Shown in pieces: positions 19,407 to 27,539 of a stretch of DNA of 64,000 nucleotides. A program made the position numbers and the translations under genes. The stretch lies in assembly GCF_918378365.1 (NCBI RefSeq), contig NZ_OU912926.1:2852001-2916000 (forward strand), given 5' to 3'. Within the stretch, counting starts at the first letter, position 1, and each line of letters opens with the position of its first letter. The stretch comes from Candidatus Nitrotoga arctica (GTDB lineage Bacteria > Pseudomonadota > Gammaproteobacteria > Burkholderiales > Gallionellaceae). The notes beneath the pieces were generated by a model. The model ran no database searches, was not told where the DNA came from, and saw only the letters and a list, made by a program, of their open reading frames with translations.

Positions 19407-20060
19407 ATGACCCTAACCGTCTCGCCAGACTGCGATCTTGTTCTGTATACCCATCCTTGGTCACGAGGCCAGATAGCGCGATGGATGCTCGAAGAGACTG
19501 GAGCGAATTACAGACAGGTAATACTAGACTACGGAACATCCATGAAGTCACACGAATACCTTTCCATCAATCCAATGGGGAAGGTACCGACGATTACCCA
19601 TCGTGGAAGCGTCGTCACGGAATGCGCCGCCATCTGTGCGTACTTGGCAGACGCCTATCCTTCCGCTAACCTGGCGCCATCAAACGCCGATCGAGCTAGC
19701 TACTACCGATGGCTTTTCTTTGCAGCAGGTCCACTTGAAGCGGCAATTACGGATCGTAGCCTGAAGGTCGCAGTCAGTGAAAAGCAGGAGCGAATGGTTG
19801 GTTACGGCAACTATGAACTTACCGTTGATGTCCTGGCTAAGGCGGTCAATTCGGCGCCCTACCTGGCCGGAGACTCCTTTTCCGCGGCCGATGTCTATGT
19901 GGGATCTCAAATTCTCTGGGGTACGCAGTTCGGCACGCTTCCCAAAAGGCCGGAGTTCGAGGAATACATCCAAAAACTGGTAGAGCGTCCAGCGTACAAA
20001 GCAGCGAAGGCAATTGATCTTGAGCTCGGTGCTGCACTTTCCAAGCAGCAGTTGCCGTGA
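19407..20060 (+). CDS. Glutathione S-transferase family protein
   Basis: A 217-residue GST. Residues about 8-85 form the thioredoxin-like glutathione-binding half (LYTHPWSRGQIARWMLEE, GKVPTITHRGSVVTECAAIC), and 95-205 the helical half (LAGDSFSAADVYVGSQI). It would conjugate glutathione to electrophiles; the substrate is not readable. It is the gene nearest the putative attI, the position that normally holds the newest cassette. After the stop, a TGTGGCCACA palindrome and caaacATTGAAG (to 20093) resemble an eroded attC. Confidence 0.85.
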   Translation: MTLTVSPDCDLVLYTHPWSRGQIARWMLEETGANYRQVILDYGTSMKSHEYLSINPMGKVPTITHRGSVVTECAAICAYLADAYPSANLAPSNADRASYYRWLFFAAGPLEAAITDRSLKVAVSEKQERMVGYGNYELTVDVLAKAVNSAPYLAGDSFSAADVYVGSQILWGTQFGTLPKRPEFEEYIQKLVERPAYKAAKAIDLELGAALSKQQLP

Positions 20061-20102
20061 CGCGTGCGCTGTGGCCACAATCAAACATTGAAGTGAATCG
20101 CC

Positions 20103-20522
20103 ATGCAAACCTACCTTGAGCCAACGCAAGAATCCGGTCGAGCCTTGTTCATGCGAGGCATCGCTGGAAGCGTTGTGATGTTGAATCTCCTGCGCTACCG
20201 AGCCGTCGCCGACTACTCGGCAACGCCACAACTTGCACCTCCTACGCCTATCACCGGGGAGGCCGCCTACCGCCTCTATATGGAACACACCATGCCGCAT
20301 CTTGAGAAGTCCGGCGGCAAGCTGCTGTTCTTCGGGCGTGGCGGAGGCTTCCTCATCGGGCCGAGCGACGAGCGCTGGGACGCTGCAATGCTGGTACAGC
20401 AATCCAGCCTAACCTCATTTATGGCATTCGCATCCAACGCGGAATATCTTGGCGGCATGGGTCACCGCACTGCGGCCCTCGAAGACTCTCGTTTGTTGCC
20501 CCTTGAAGAGAGCGGCTGGTGA
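20103..20522 (+). CDS. DUF1330-like cassette protein
   Basis: A 139-residue dimeric alpha-beta-barrel-type protein (GSVVMLNLLRYR, GEAAYRLYMEHTMPHLEKSG, GPSDERWDAAMLVQQSS, AFASNAEYLGGMGHRTAAL). DUF1330/NIPSNAP-like proteins have no settled function. The gene fills the space between the GST gene and a strong attC, and its stop lies four bases before that site, a typical cassette layout. Confidence 0.75.
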   Translation: MQTYLEPTQESGRALFMRGIAGSVVMLNLLRYRAVADYSATPQLAPPTPITGEAAYRLYMEHTMPHLEKSGGKLLFFGRGGGFLIGPSDERWDAAMLVQQSSLTSFMAFASNAEYLGGMGHRTAALEDSRLLPLEESGW

Positions 20523-20526
20523 CGTG

Positions 20527-20595
20527 GCATAACCCTTCGCACAAGCGGACAGTCACCGGCAAGCCGGTGCCTGCCGATTAGCTCAAACATTAGGC
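20527..20595 (+). repeat. attC recombination site
   Basis: 69 bp from GCATAAC to ATTAGGC (one mismatch to GTTRRRY). The centre forms a perfect stem (CACCGGC / GCCGGTG), and ccttcgcacaagcgg and gattagctcaaac lie at the usual L-box positions. It ends the DUF1330 cassette. Confidence 0.75.
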
Positions 20596-20674
20596 GGCAA
20601 AGAAACAGAAGTGAAAGAATGACGACGCCTTTCAGAAAATACTGATTATTAACTTTGCTACGGAGAGAAAACCA

Positions 20675-21631
20675 GTGAAGACGCTTGCATATTTGAACGG
20701 CGATAAAATGCCCATCTTGGGCCTTGGCACCTGGAAGTCAGCGCCTGGTCAGGTTGGTGACGCAGTGAGGGAGGCGATTCGTATTGGGTATCGGCACATC
20801 GATTGCGCCATGCTTTACGGCAATGAGGTGGAGATTGGCGACGCAATTCGCGAGGCGATTAAGGAAGGCCAAGTCACGCGCAAAGAACTTTGGATCAGTT
20901 CCAAGCTATGGTGCAATTCTCATGGTCGCGATAACGTTGAAAGTGCGCTCAAGAAATCCCTCCATGATCTCGGTCTCGCTTACCTCGATCTTTACCTGAT
21001 CCATTGGCCCATTCCGCTCAAGCCCAGCGCCGTTTTTCCAAGCTCTGCTGCGGATTTTGAGCAACCTGCGGAGGTTCCGATCCGATCGACGTGGGAGGGA
21101 ATGGAGGCCGCGGTCAACGCGGGACTGACGCGCCACATCGGCGTTTCCAACTTCTCTGTCAAAAAGCTTCGCGATCTCCTCACTCACTGCAAGATCAAGC
21201 CGGAGGTCAATCAGGTGGAACTCCATCCCCTGCTCCAGCAACCCGAACTCGTGGCGTACTGCGCTTCACAGGGCATCCACATGACCGCCTGGGCGCCGCT
21301 CGGCTCATCGGATCGGCCTGATTTTGTCAAAGCGCCGGATGCGCCGACGTTACTCGACAACCCAGTGATTCAGTCGATCGCTCAAGGTCGCGCTTGCACA
21401 CCCGCCCAGGTCTTGCTCGCCTGGCACGTGCAGCGAGGGATTTCGGTTATTCCGAAATCGGTTAACCCGTCGCGACTTAATGAGAATCTCGCGGCAGCAG
21501 AGATCGAGCTCAGCCAGGAAGATATGCAACGCATCGCTGACCTAGATCAAAACCACCGCCTGATTGATGGTTCGTTCTGGGTCATGGAGGGTGGCCCTTG
21601 GACCGTCCAAACGATTTGGGACACACCGTGA
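20675..21631 (+). CDS. Aldo/keto reductase
   Basis: A 318-residue NADPH-dependent aldo/keto reductase (TIM barrel). The catalytic tetrad is visible: Asp and Tyr in DCAMLYGNE, Lys in SSKLW, His in LIHWP. The cofactor region reads IPKSVNPSRLNENL near the C-terminus. It would reduce aldehydes or ketones; the substrate is unknown. The GTG start at 20675 has GGAG nine bases upstream. It is a cassette gene: an attC lies before it, and the attC behind it is split by the IS5 element that starts 13 bases after the stop. Confidence 0.9.
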   Translation: MKTLAYLNGDKMPILGLGTWKSAPGQVGDAVREAIRIGYRHIDCAMLYGNEVEIGDAIREAIKEGQVTRKELWISSKLWCNSHGRDNVESALKKSLHDLGLAYLDLYLIHWPIPLKPSAVFPSSAADFEQPAEVPIRSTWEGMEAAVNAGLTRHIGVSNFSVKKLRDLLTHCKIKPEVNQVELHPLLQQPELVAYCASQGIHMTAWAPLGSSDRPDFVKAPDAPTLLDNPVIQSIAQGRACTPAQVLLAWHVQRGISVIPKSVNPSRLNENLAAAEIELSQEDMQRIADLDQNHRLIDGSFWVMEGGPWTVQTIWDTP

Positions 21632-21644
21632 GTACAACGCGTAA

Positions 21645-22487
21645 GAGCCTGTTCACGATCTTCGCAGCAGCAGAACCAGGAAGGCAAGGTGGATGAATTG
21701 CAGGCTGGTATTGAGTTTGCGTTCGCAGTTCTTCCATAGCCGTCTGCATTTCTCCAACCATGCGAAGCTGCGCTCAACCACCCAACGCTTTGGGATGACG
21801 GCGAAGGTGTGCAGTTCGTTGCGCTTGGCGATCTGCACCGATGCCCCCAGTATTTCATCGACTGCCAACGCAAATGGTCGACCTACATAACCACCGTCAG
21901 CCAGAATACGTTGTACCTGCGCAAGGCCTGGTTTGCACCGTGCCATCGCCTGCAAGATACCTTTCCGATCAGTGACCTCAGCGGTGGTCACCGCAACTGC
22001 ATGCGGTAGTCCTTGGGTATCCACCGCAATGTGGCGCTTGATTCCAGAGATCTTCTTGCCTGCGTCATAACTCTTCTGACCCGCCGTGTCCGTGTTCTTC
22101 ACGCTCTGCGCGTCCACAATCAATAGCGTCGGCTGTGCGTTGCGCCCCTGTCTCGTACGGGCCACGCCAACTTGATTTTTTTAACGCCCGCTCCAGCAGG
22201 CTCATTCCTTCCTCGTCCTGCTCACTCCACTTGGCAAAGTAGGAGTGCACCGTGCGCCATTTCGGAAACTCCCTCGGTAGCATTCGCCACTGGCAGCCGC
22301 TCTTGAGCAGGTACAGTACCGCGCTCCAGACCTCATATAAGTCCACCGTGCGGGGCTTGGTACGCTTGCGCGCCCCTTCCAGCAAGGGCCTAATTTGCTC
22401 GAACTGCTCGCGGCTGATGTCGCTTGGGTATTTTTTCTTGCGCATTCGGACATTGTCTCGGATTTCAGCAAGATCGTGAACAGGCTC
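21645..22487 (-). mobile_element. IS5-family insertion sequence, complete, with TAA target duplication
   Basis: 843 bp bounded by perfect inverted repeats (GAGCCTGTTCACGATCTT at 21645 and its complement ending at 22487). TAA is duplicated directly outside both ends. It holds two overlapping transposase frames. Removing the element and one TAA restores GCGTAAC, the 5' box of an attC. Confidence 0.9.
21653..22445 (-). CDS. IS5-family transposase made from two overlapping frames
   Basis: The first frame (22445 down to 22065) starts MRKKKYPSDISREQFEQI and contains SGCQWRMLPREFPKW, the DUF4096 N-terminal domain. The second frame (to 21653) carries the DDE catalytic part: VDAQSVKN, LADGGYVG and ERSFAWLEKCRR. 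The frames overlap by about 100 bases, so a ribosomal frameshift would give the fusion, as in several IS5 subgroups. Both frames look undamaged, so the element may still be active. Confidence 0.85.
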
Positions 22488-22541
22488 TAACATCTCATTC
22501 CACGGACGGCTTTAAGCCGCCCGTGACTTGAAGCGTTAGCC
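22488..22541 (+). repeat. attC site of the aldo/keto reductase cassette, split by IS5
   Basis: The right part starts taacatctc and ends GTTAGCC (22535-22541), with a strong central stem (GGACGGC / GCCGCCC) and ttgaagc before the core. Its 5' box GCGTAAC is divided between 21639-21644 and 22488-22491 by the IS5 insertion. Confidence 0.75.
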
Positions 22542-22567
22542 CTCCTCAATCCGTCTCGTGAGGCGTC

Positions 22568-23050
22568 ATGTCAAAAAAGCCGAATCCGATCGCCGTCACC
22601 GCTGCCGAAGTACCGGCCCGCAGTAAGTCATCGGTCTACCCCGAGCCATTCGCGTCACGCATGGTGGGCAGAGAGAAGCACCAGCTTGGCGAAGTCTTCG
22701 GCCTTACAAACTTCGGCGTAAACCTTACGCGTTTAGCTCCCAATGCAGTTTCGGCTCTTCGCCACGCCCACAGCAAGCAAGACGAGTTCGTCTACATACT
22801 TCAAGGGCGGCCTACGCTACACACAGACGAAGGTCGGAGCCAGCTCTCTCCAGGAATGTGCGCAGGTTTCAAGGCTGGCACGGGCAACGGACACCGCCTC
22901 ATAAATGAAACCACTGAGGAAGTCGTTTACCTCGAAGTCGGCGACAGAACGGCGGGAGACGAAGGCAGCTATCCAGATGACAATCTCAAGGCCGTGCTAC
23001 TGGAAGGAATGTGGAAGTTTGTTCACAAAGACGGAACGCCCCATGAGTGA
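22568..23050 (+). CDS. Cupin-domain protein
   Basis: A 160-residue single-domain cupin. Motif 1 is LRHAHSKQDEFVYILQG and motif 2 is PGMCAGFKAGTGNGHRLIN. Possible metal ligands are the two His and Glu of motif 1 and the His of motif 2. Such proteins include isomerases, dioxygenases and sugar-binding regulators; no specific function can be read. It begins 26 bases after an attC core. Its own attC is not visible because the IS110 element begins about 30 bases after the stop. Confidence 0.8.
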   Translation: MSKKPNPIAVTAAEVPARSKSSVYPEPFASRMVGREKHQLGEVFGLTNFGVNLTRLAPNAVSALRHAHSKQDEFVYILQGRPTLHTDEGRSQLSPGMCAGFKAGTGNGHRLINETTEEVVYLEVGDRTAGDEGSYPDDNLKAVLLEGMWKFVHKDGTPHE

Positions 23051-23071
23051 GGCAGAGCGCATCGAATGAGG

Positions 23072-24548
23072 ACTCTCTTAAGAAACACCTCCCAACCAAC
23101 TGATTTTAAAAAGTAGAGTTAAGCGGGCTGTTCATTGACGACGAGTTTCATCCCCATTTTTTCAGCGCGCTGGGCTAGTTGCCGCAACACTCTTTCGCGA
23201 TAGCGTTCTTCGTAGTAGTCCTGCCCTTGGTCGGTATACTCTTCACCTTTGGTAAGCATGGTGTAAATCAGGCGTGCCAACTTGTGCGCGGCGGCGGTTA
23301 CGGCTTTAGGTTTGTCCATGCGCCCGCACATCCTGCGGAAATATGCGCCCAGCGCCGACTGGCTGCTGCGCAATGCTGCTGCGGCCAATCTCAAGGCTTG
23401 GGCCGCCCGGTTGGCTACGCGCTTGGTCTTGCCGCTCATCACTTTGCCTCCGGTAATCTTGGTGCCGGGGCATAGCCCCAGCCAACTCGCGAAGTGCCCT
23501 GCCGTGGGGAAGCGCGACATGTCCGCCCCGGTCTCGGAGATCACCGCAAGCGCGGTGGTGACGTCGATGCCGTCGATGCGCGTAAGATCAACTCCGCACA
23601 TCCTGAACAATTGCGTGCGCAGATCAAACTTCGGCGCGTTGCGGGCGCGACCACGCTTCTTTCCCTTCGCTGGTTCGCCGTCATGAACTTGCAGGCTTTG
23701 CAATTGCCCCTCGATCTCACGGTCGCACTCGGCTAGCTGTGTGCCGATGAAATCGAACATATCCAGCGCTTGCTTGAGCGCAAACAGATGCTCTGCGCGC
23801 CAGTTGCCTTGCAGGCTTTTTGCGATTTCGTCAGCGGTAGCGCGAATGCGCACATTCTTCATTGCGGCCAGCACTTGACCGTCGCGCTCGCCAGCGACAA
23901 TGGCGCGCAGAATCTTTTGCCCCGTCTCGCCGACCACGTCCGAGATGACGTTGGTGAGCTGGATGTTCATCTGCGTGAGCGCCTTTTGCATGCGCTGCAC
24001 ATGCGTGCCCTGGCTTCTCAAAAGCATCCCGCGCTGGCGCCATAGAGAGCGCAATACGCACACGGCTTCGGTAGGACGAAATGCGCCGCGAAGCAAACCG
24101 TAGGTCATGAGTTGCTGCAACCATTGGCAGTCCAGCACGTCAGACTTGCGGCCCGAGACATTTTTGACGTGGCGCGCATTGACCAGAAACACTTTGAAGC
24201 CGCGCGATTCCAGAAGCTCGAACAAAGGGATCCAGTACACGCCCGTGGATTCCATCGCGACCGTGTCCACCCCGCAAGCGTCGAGCCAGTCGGCCAAGGC
24301 GTTGAGGTCAACCGTAAAGCTCGAAAACTCCCGGACAGGCTCGTCGTCCCTGTCCGGCGGCACAGATACGTAATGGGACGAACTACCGATATCGACTCCA
24401 GCCGCATGGGGATGGGTGATCGTTAAAGGCTCTCTGGATTTGCCGGGTTTGATACTGATTTTTTGCTTGCGTTGCACCATGATTATCTCCATCATTCGTT
24501 TTGGAATGTGGTGCCACATCGGGTACGTCGTCAAGCTCACTCTCTTAA
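23072..24548 (-). mobile_element. IS110-family element between ACTCTCTTAA repeats
   Basis: The sequence ACTCTCTTAA occurs at 23072-23081 and 24539-24548 in direct orientation, on either side of an intact IS110-type transposase gene. IS110 elements lack ordinary inverted repeats, so the exact ends are uncertain. The repeats are the best visible boundary. Confidence 0.6.
23119..24480 (-). CDS. IS110-family transposase (DEDD type)
   Basis: About 453 residues. The N-terminal RuvC-like DEDD domain reads HAAGVDIGSSSHYVSVP, VAMESTGVYWIPLFELLES, LVNARHVKNVSGRKSDVLD. The C-terminal transposase_20 domain reads IDGIDVTTALAVISETG, then FASWLGLCPGTKITGGK with the serine/glycine-rich KVMSGKTKRVANRAAQALR. 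The ATG at 24480 has GGAGATAATC in front of it; an upstream in-frame ATG extends into non-homologous sequence. It appears full length. Confidence 0.93.
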   Translation of the reverse strand: MVQRKQKISIKPGKSREPLTITHPHAAGVDIGSSSHYVSVPPDRDDEPVREFSSFTVDLNALADWLDACGVDTVAMESTGVYWIPLFELLESRGFKVFLVNARHVKNVSGRKSDVLDCQWLQQLMTYGLLRGAFRPTEAVCVLRSLWRQRGMLLRSQGTHVQRMQKALTQMNIQLTNVISDVVGETGQKILRAIVAGERDGQVLAAMKNVRIRATADEIAKSLQGNWRAEHLFALKQALDMFDFIGTQLAECDREIEGQLQSLQVHDGEPAKGKKRGRARNAPKFDLRTQLFRMCGVDLTRIDGIDVTTALAVISETGADMSRFPTAGHFASWLGLCPGTKITGGKVMSGKTKRVANRAAQALRLAAAALRSSQSALGAYFRRMCGRMDKPKAVTAAAHKLARLIYTMLTKGEEYTDQGQDYYEERYRERVLRQLAQRAEKMGMKLVVNEQPA

Positions 24549-24743
24549 ACGGGATATCGGCCAAGCGTCCCAACAACGCCAAGCCAATTCATCAATGTCG
24601 ATGACGTCACCCATGACCACGCTAACCCTCGGGCAATATGCACCATTGCTATTCCGGTCTTCCGTGGCACCTCATTCCACTTTGCCACATTCGGAGAGCG
24701 ACGTGTTTCTTCGGCGCGATTTGCGGCACGGGGCCGATTACTA

Positions 24744-24800
24744 CGCTAACCCTTCATTCAACGGGGCACCTACCGGCGCCCGTTAATTCAAACGTTGAGG
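24744..24800 (+). repeat. attC site abutting an IS1182 end
   Basis: 57 bp from CGCTAAC to GTTGAGG, with an inner stem (GGGGC / GCGCCC region) and ttaattcaaac before the core. The IS1182-type end (ggctgtagaaaaacc) begins inside the last bases of the core, so the box may be partly replaced by IS sequence. The region 24549-24743 shows nothing codable. Confidence 0.65.
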
Positions 24801-24885
24801 CTGTAGAAAAACCTGAATTCGCTTAAATATTGACCTCCTTATCAGCCATAATTCCATTACGAAATAAAACTAGAGTGGATGCGAT

Positions 24886-26153
24886 ATGGCGCGATTCAAA
24901 CCGATACACAAAGGCTTAAAACTTCTGCCAGTCGACTTTGAACGGCAAATCATTCCCGGCAGTTTTGAATACGCGTTATGCCATCTGGTCGATCATGAAC
25001 TCGATCTTTCCGCCTTCCATGTCCGCTATAAGAATGATGTCGATGGCGCATCTGCCTTCGATCCGGCAGTGCTGATCAAGATAATTCTGTTGGCCTACAG
25101 CCGAGGGATCATCAGCAGTCGCAAGATAGAAGCAGCGTGCCGCGAGAATGTGCTGTTTATCGCCGTCTCGGGAGACAGCCAGCCGCACTTCACTACGCTT
25201 GCGGCCTTTATCTTGGACATGGGCGATACAGTCGCCAAACTGTTTGCCCAGGTCCTGCTCATTTGCGACCGCCAGGGCTTGATCGAGCGCGAGATGTTTG
25301 CCATTGATGGCGTCAAACTCGCGGCCAATGCCAGTAAAGCGAAATCAGGTACCCGGGCCGATTACCACCGCCAAGTCGAAAGAATGGAGATCGCAGCCAA
25401 ACAAATGTTGGAGAAGCACCATAGCGCCGACTGTGCACCAACAGATGACGCATTAGCAAAGCGCGAAGCCAAGAAGCTGGAACGCCTGCAAAAGGGAGCG
25501 CAGCTGTTGCGCGACTGGCTCAGGAAGAACCCGGGAGATCGCAAGGGAAGTAAAGGCAGCATTCGCTTATCCAATCTCACCGACAACGAGTCGGCCAAAA
25601 TGGCCACCAGCAAAGGCGTGATCCAAGGCTATACCGGTGTGGCGGCAGTCGATGAGAAGACACAAATCATCGTCGATGCGCAGGCGCAGGGCACGGGCTC
25701 GGAGCAAGAGCTGCTGCTGCCGGTAATCAAAGCCACTGCGGCATTACGCAACGTCGACACGGTGATCACCGCCGATGCGGGCTATCACTCACAAGCCAAT
25801 CTCAAAGCCCTGGCCGAGCAAGAAATCAATACCTATATACCAGACAACGGTTATCGCAAGCGTGATGAACGCTATGCCGATCAATACGTGCATGCTGCCA
25901 AGCCTGACCCGCTATGGAACAAGACCAAAGAAGCAAAAAACCCCAAGTGTTTCATGTCTACCGATTTCCACCTGGCAGAAGATTACTCCCACTGCGTTTG
26001 CCCAGCGGGCAAACGGCTGTATAGCAATGGATCCGATTGCACCATCAATATGGGTATGCGGCGATGAAATTTGCGGGTGCCAAACAAGATTGCGTACCGT
26101 GCAAGCGACGTAAGGAATGCCTACGCACACCCGAAAAGACGCATACGCGGCAA
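24886..26153 (+). pseudogene. IS1182-family transposase, frameshifted and truncated
   Basis: The N-terminal transposase_11-type protein is intact up to about residue 385 (GLKLLPVDFERQIIPGSFEY, ISSRKIEAACRENVLFIAVS, FAIDGVKLAANASKAKSGT, ITADAGYHSQANLKAL). At about 26055 the frame breaks. The next frame continues correctly (AAMKFAGAKQDCVPCKRRKE, CLRTPEKTHTRQ). At 26154 the transposase stops matching and an unrelated flavin reductase begins. The last third and the right terminal repeat are lost, so the element is dead. Confidence 0.85.
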
Positions 26154-26513
26154 GATGCTCTACTCATCGCAAGTCCGGAGTACGCCCACGGCGTGACAGG
26201 CGTCATGAAAAATGCCCTCGACTGGATGGTTAGTTGTGAGGCTTTCATCCACAAGCCTGTCGCACTATTGAACGCTTCGCCAAGAGCCGTACACGCTCAG
26301 GCTGCCTTAAAAGAAACGCTCATTGTCATGTCCGCGTCCTTCCTCGAAGACGCATCCATCACAGTGCCAATCCTCGGCTCAAATCTCAGTGAAGATGAAA
26401 TCGTTCTTCACCCCAACATCTCTGCCTCACTCATCTCGGCACTTGTTGCATTGCGTACCGCTGTTGTTACCGCGCGCATCGAAGCAGCGGCAACCTTTTC
26501 CATTGGTGCCTGA
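26154..26513 (+). pseudogene. NADPH-dependent FMN reductase, C-terminal part fused to transposase
   Basis: The frame reads ALLIASPEYAHGVTGVMKNA, then LDWMVSC and KPVALLNASPRAVHAQAALK, the second half of a ChrR/ArsH-type flavodoxin-fold reductase. The N-terminal FMN-binding half is missing. It is open in the same frame as the shifted transposase tail, giving a chimeric 158-codon frame from 26037. A deletion that removed the IS1182 right end together with the reductase start explains it. Confidence 0.75.
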
Positions 26514-26517
26514 AAAA

Positions 26518-26628
26518 ATGATGCCCAATCCGGCAGTCACCGGACTGCCCAAAAGCGCCATGAACGATCAAAGACTTGCATTCCCAACTCAGGAAAAGTG
26601 GGAAGCCTGGCTTGAGACAAATGTTTGA
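26518..26628 (+). pseudogene. Fragment resembling the start of a YdeI/OmdA-like protein
   Basis: A 36-codon frame begins five bases after the reductase stop and contains QRLAFPTQEKWEAWLE, which resembles the N-terminus of YdeI/OmpD-associated proteins. It ends abruptly at a stop just before the second A+T-rich attC-like site. It could instead be a genuine short C-terminal tail gene. Confidence 0.35.
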
Positions 26629-26640
26629 ATTTTGCGATAT

Positions 26641-26698
26641 TTATAAACCAACCCGATAAAATTTTTAATGTTTTGTTGGGATCGACTTTAGGTTAGGC
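26641..26698 (+). repeat. attC-like site, A+T-rich type (copy 2)
   Basis: 58 bp, about 85% identical to 15901-15958 and ending in the same GTTAGGC. An outer CCAAC/GTTGG pair and an inner AAAA/TTTT pair can fold together. It lies directly before the GNAT gene in the orientation expected for the site closing the previous cassette. Confidence 0.5.
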
Positions 26699-26713
26699 CT
26701 TTCACGGAGAAAT

Positions 26714-27169
26714 ATGAGCGCCCTTATTATTCGTCAAGCGGTATTGTCTGATCTTGAAGCACTTGTGCTGCTTTTTGATGATTATCGAAAGTTCTACGGT
26801 CGTGCTAGCGATATTCACGCCGCAAAAGAGTTTTTATTGGCTCGCTTCAATCATTGCGAGTCGGTTTTATTCATCGCGTATGAAGACAATATTCCTATCG
26901 GCTTTACCCAGCTTTATCCCGGCTTTTCATCGGTGTCACTTGCTCGAATATTTGTACTCAATGCTCTTTTTGTGTCTGAGCACGCGCGCAGAAAAGGGGT
27001 TGCATCAAAACTAATGTCCGCTGCCGTTGAGCTTGCCCAAACTTCAGGTGCTGTTCGTGTCTCGTTATCAACAGCAACGACCAACGAAACTGCTCAAGCT
27101 CTCTATCAATCCGTCGGCTGGAAGCGCGATGAGCAATTCTTTGTCTATCACTATGCTATCCCGGCATAG
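26714..27169 (+). CDS. GNAT-family N-acetyltransferase
   Basis: A 151-residue acetyl-CoA-dependent acetyltransferase covering one GNAT domain. It shows IRQAVLSDLEALVLLFDDYR, the central strand FTQLYPGFSSVSLARIFVLN, the acetyl-CoA loop VSEHARRKGVASKLM and the C-terminal ATTNETAQALYQSVGWKRD. The substrate is unknown. ACGGAGAA precedes the ATG. It starts 15 bases after an attC-like core, as a cassette gene would, but no attC follows; an IS1182 scar comes next. Confidence 0.85.
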   Translation: MSALIIRQAVLSDLEALVLLFDDYRKFYGRASDIHAAKEFLLARFNHCESVLFIAYEDNIPIGFTQLYPGFSSVSLARIFVLNALFVSEHARRKGVASKLMSAAVELAQTSGAVRVSLSTATTNETAQALYQSVGWKRDEQFFVYHYAIPA

Positions 27170-27204
27170 CCAGGTGCTCAAAAACCTCTTTCCCGACGAT
27201 TTCA

Positions 27205-27420
27205 GCCGAGAATTTTCCCCCTGAAGTGCTCCCATTTCAACATAAATAAGATGAAAATAACGTGCTCGTGGCAGGCGCGCTCGATGTTGTGGCTGCTACT
27301 GATACTCAGGTGATCCATGGCATAGACGAAAGTACCGAGTAAAAGTTGCCTTTGCAGATCAACAGCAAGCAACCAGATGCAGAGGCCAATGTGTTTGTAG
27401 CGCGCATATCTATCTTCCAA
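27205..27420 (-). pseudogene. IS1182-type transposase scar
   Basis: The minus strand reads WLLAVDLQRQLLLGTFVYAM then SISSSHNIERACHEHVIFI. These match two conserved segments of the IS1182 transposase found intact at 24886 (LLPVDFERQIIPGSFEYA and ISSRKIEAACRENVLFI), with the stretch between them deleted. It sits in the gap before the catalase gene and is a divergent, older copy. Confidence 0.6.
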
Positions 27421-27539
27421 ATTTTACATTTCGTTTGATCTTGAAATTTGTTTTGGTTCACGGCACGATGCGGGTATAAAGATACTTTTTCTGTAGCTTC
27501 ATCAGCCAAGACACTCCACATACCAACAGGAGATATTCC

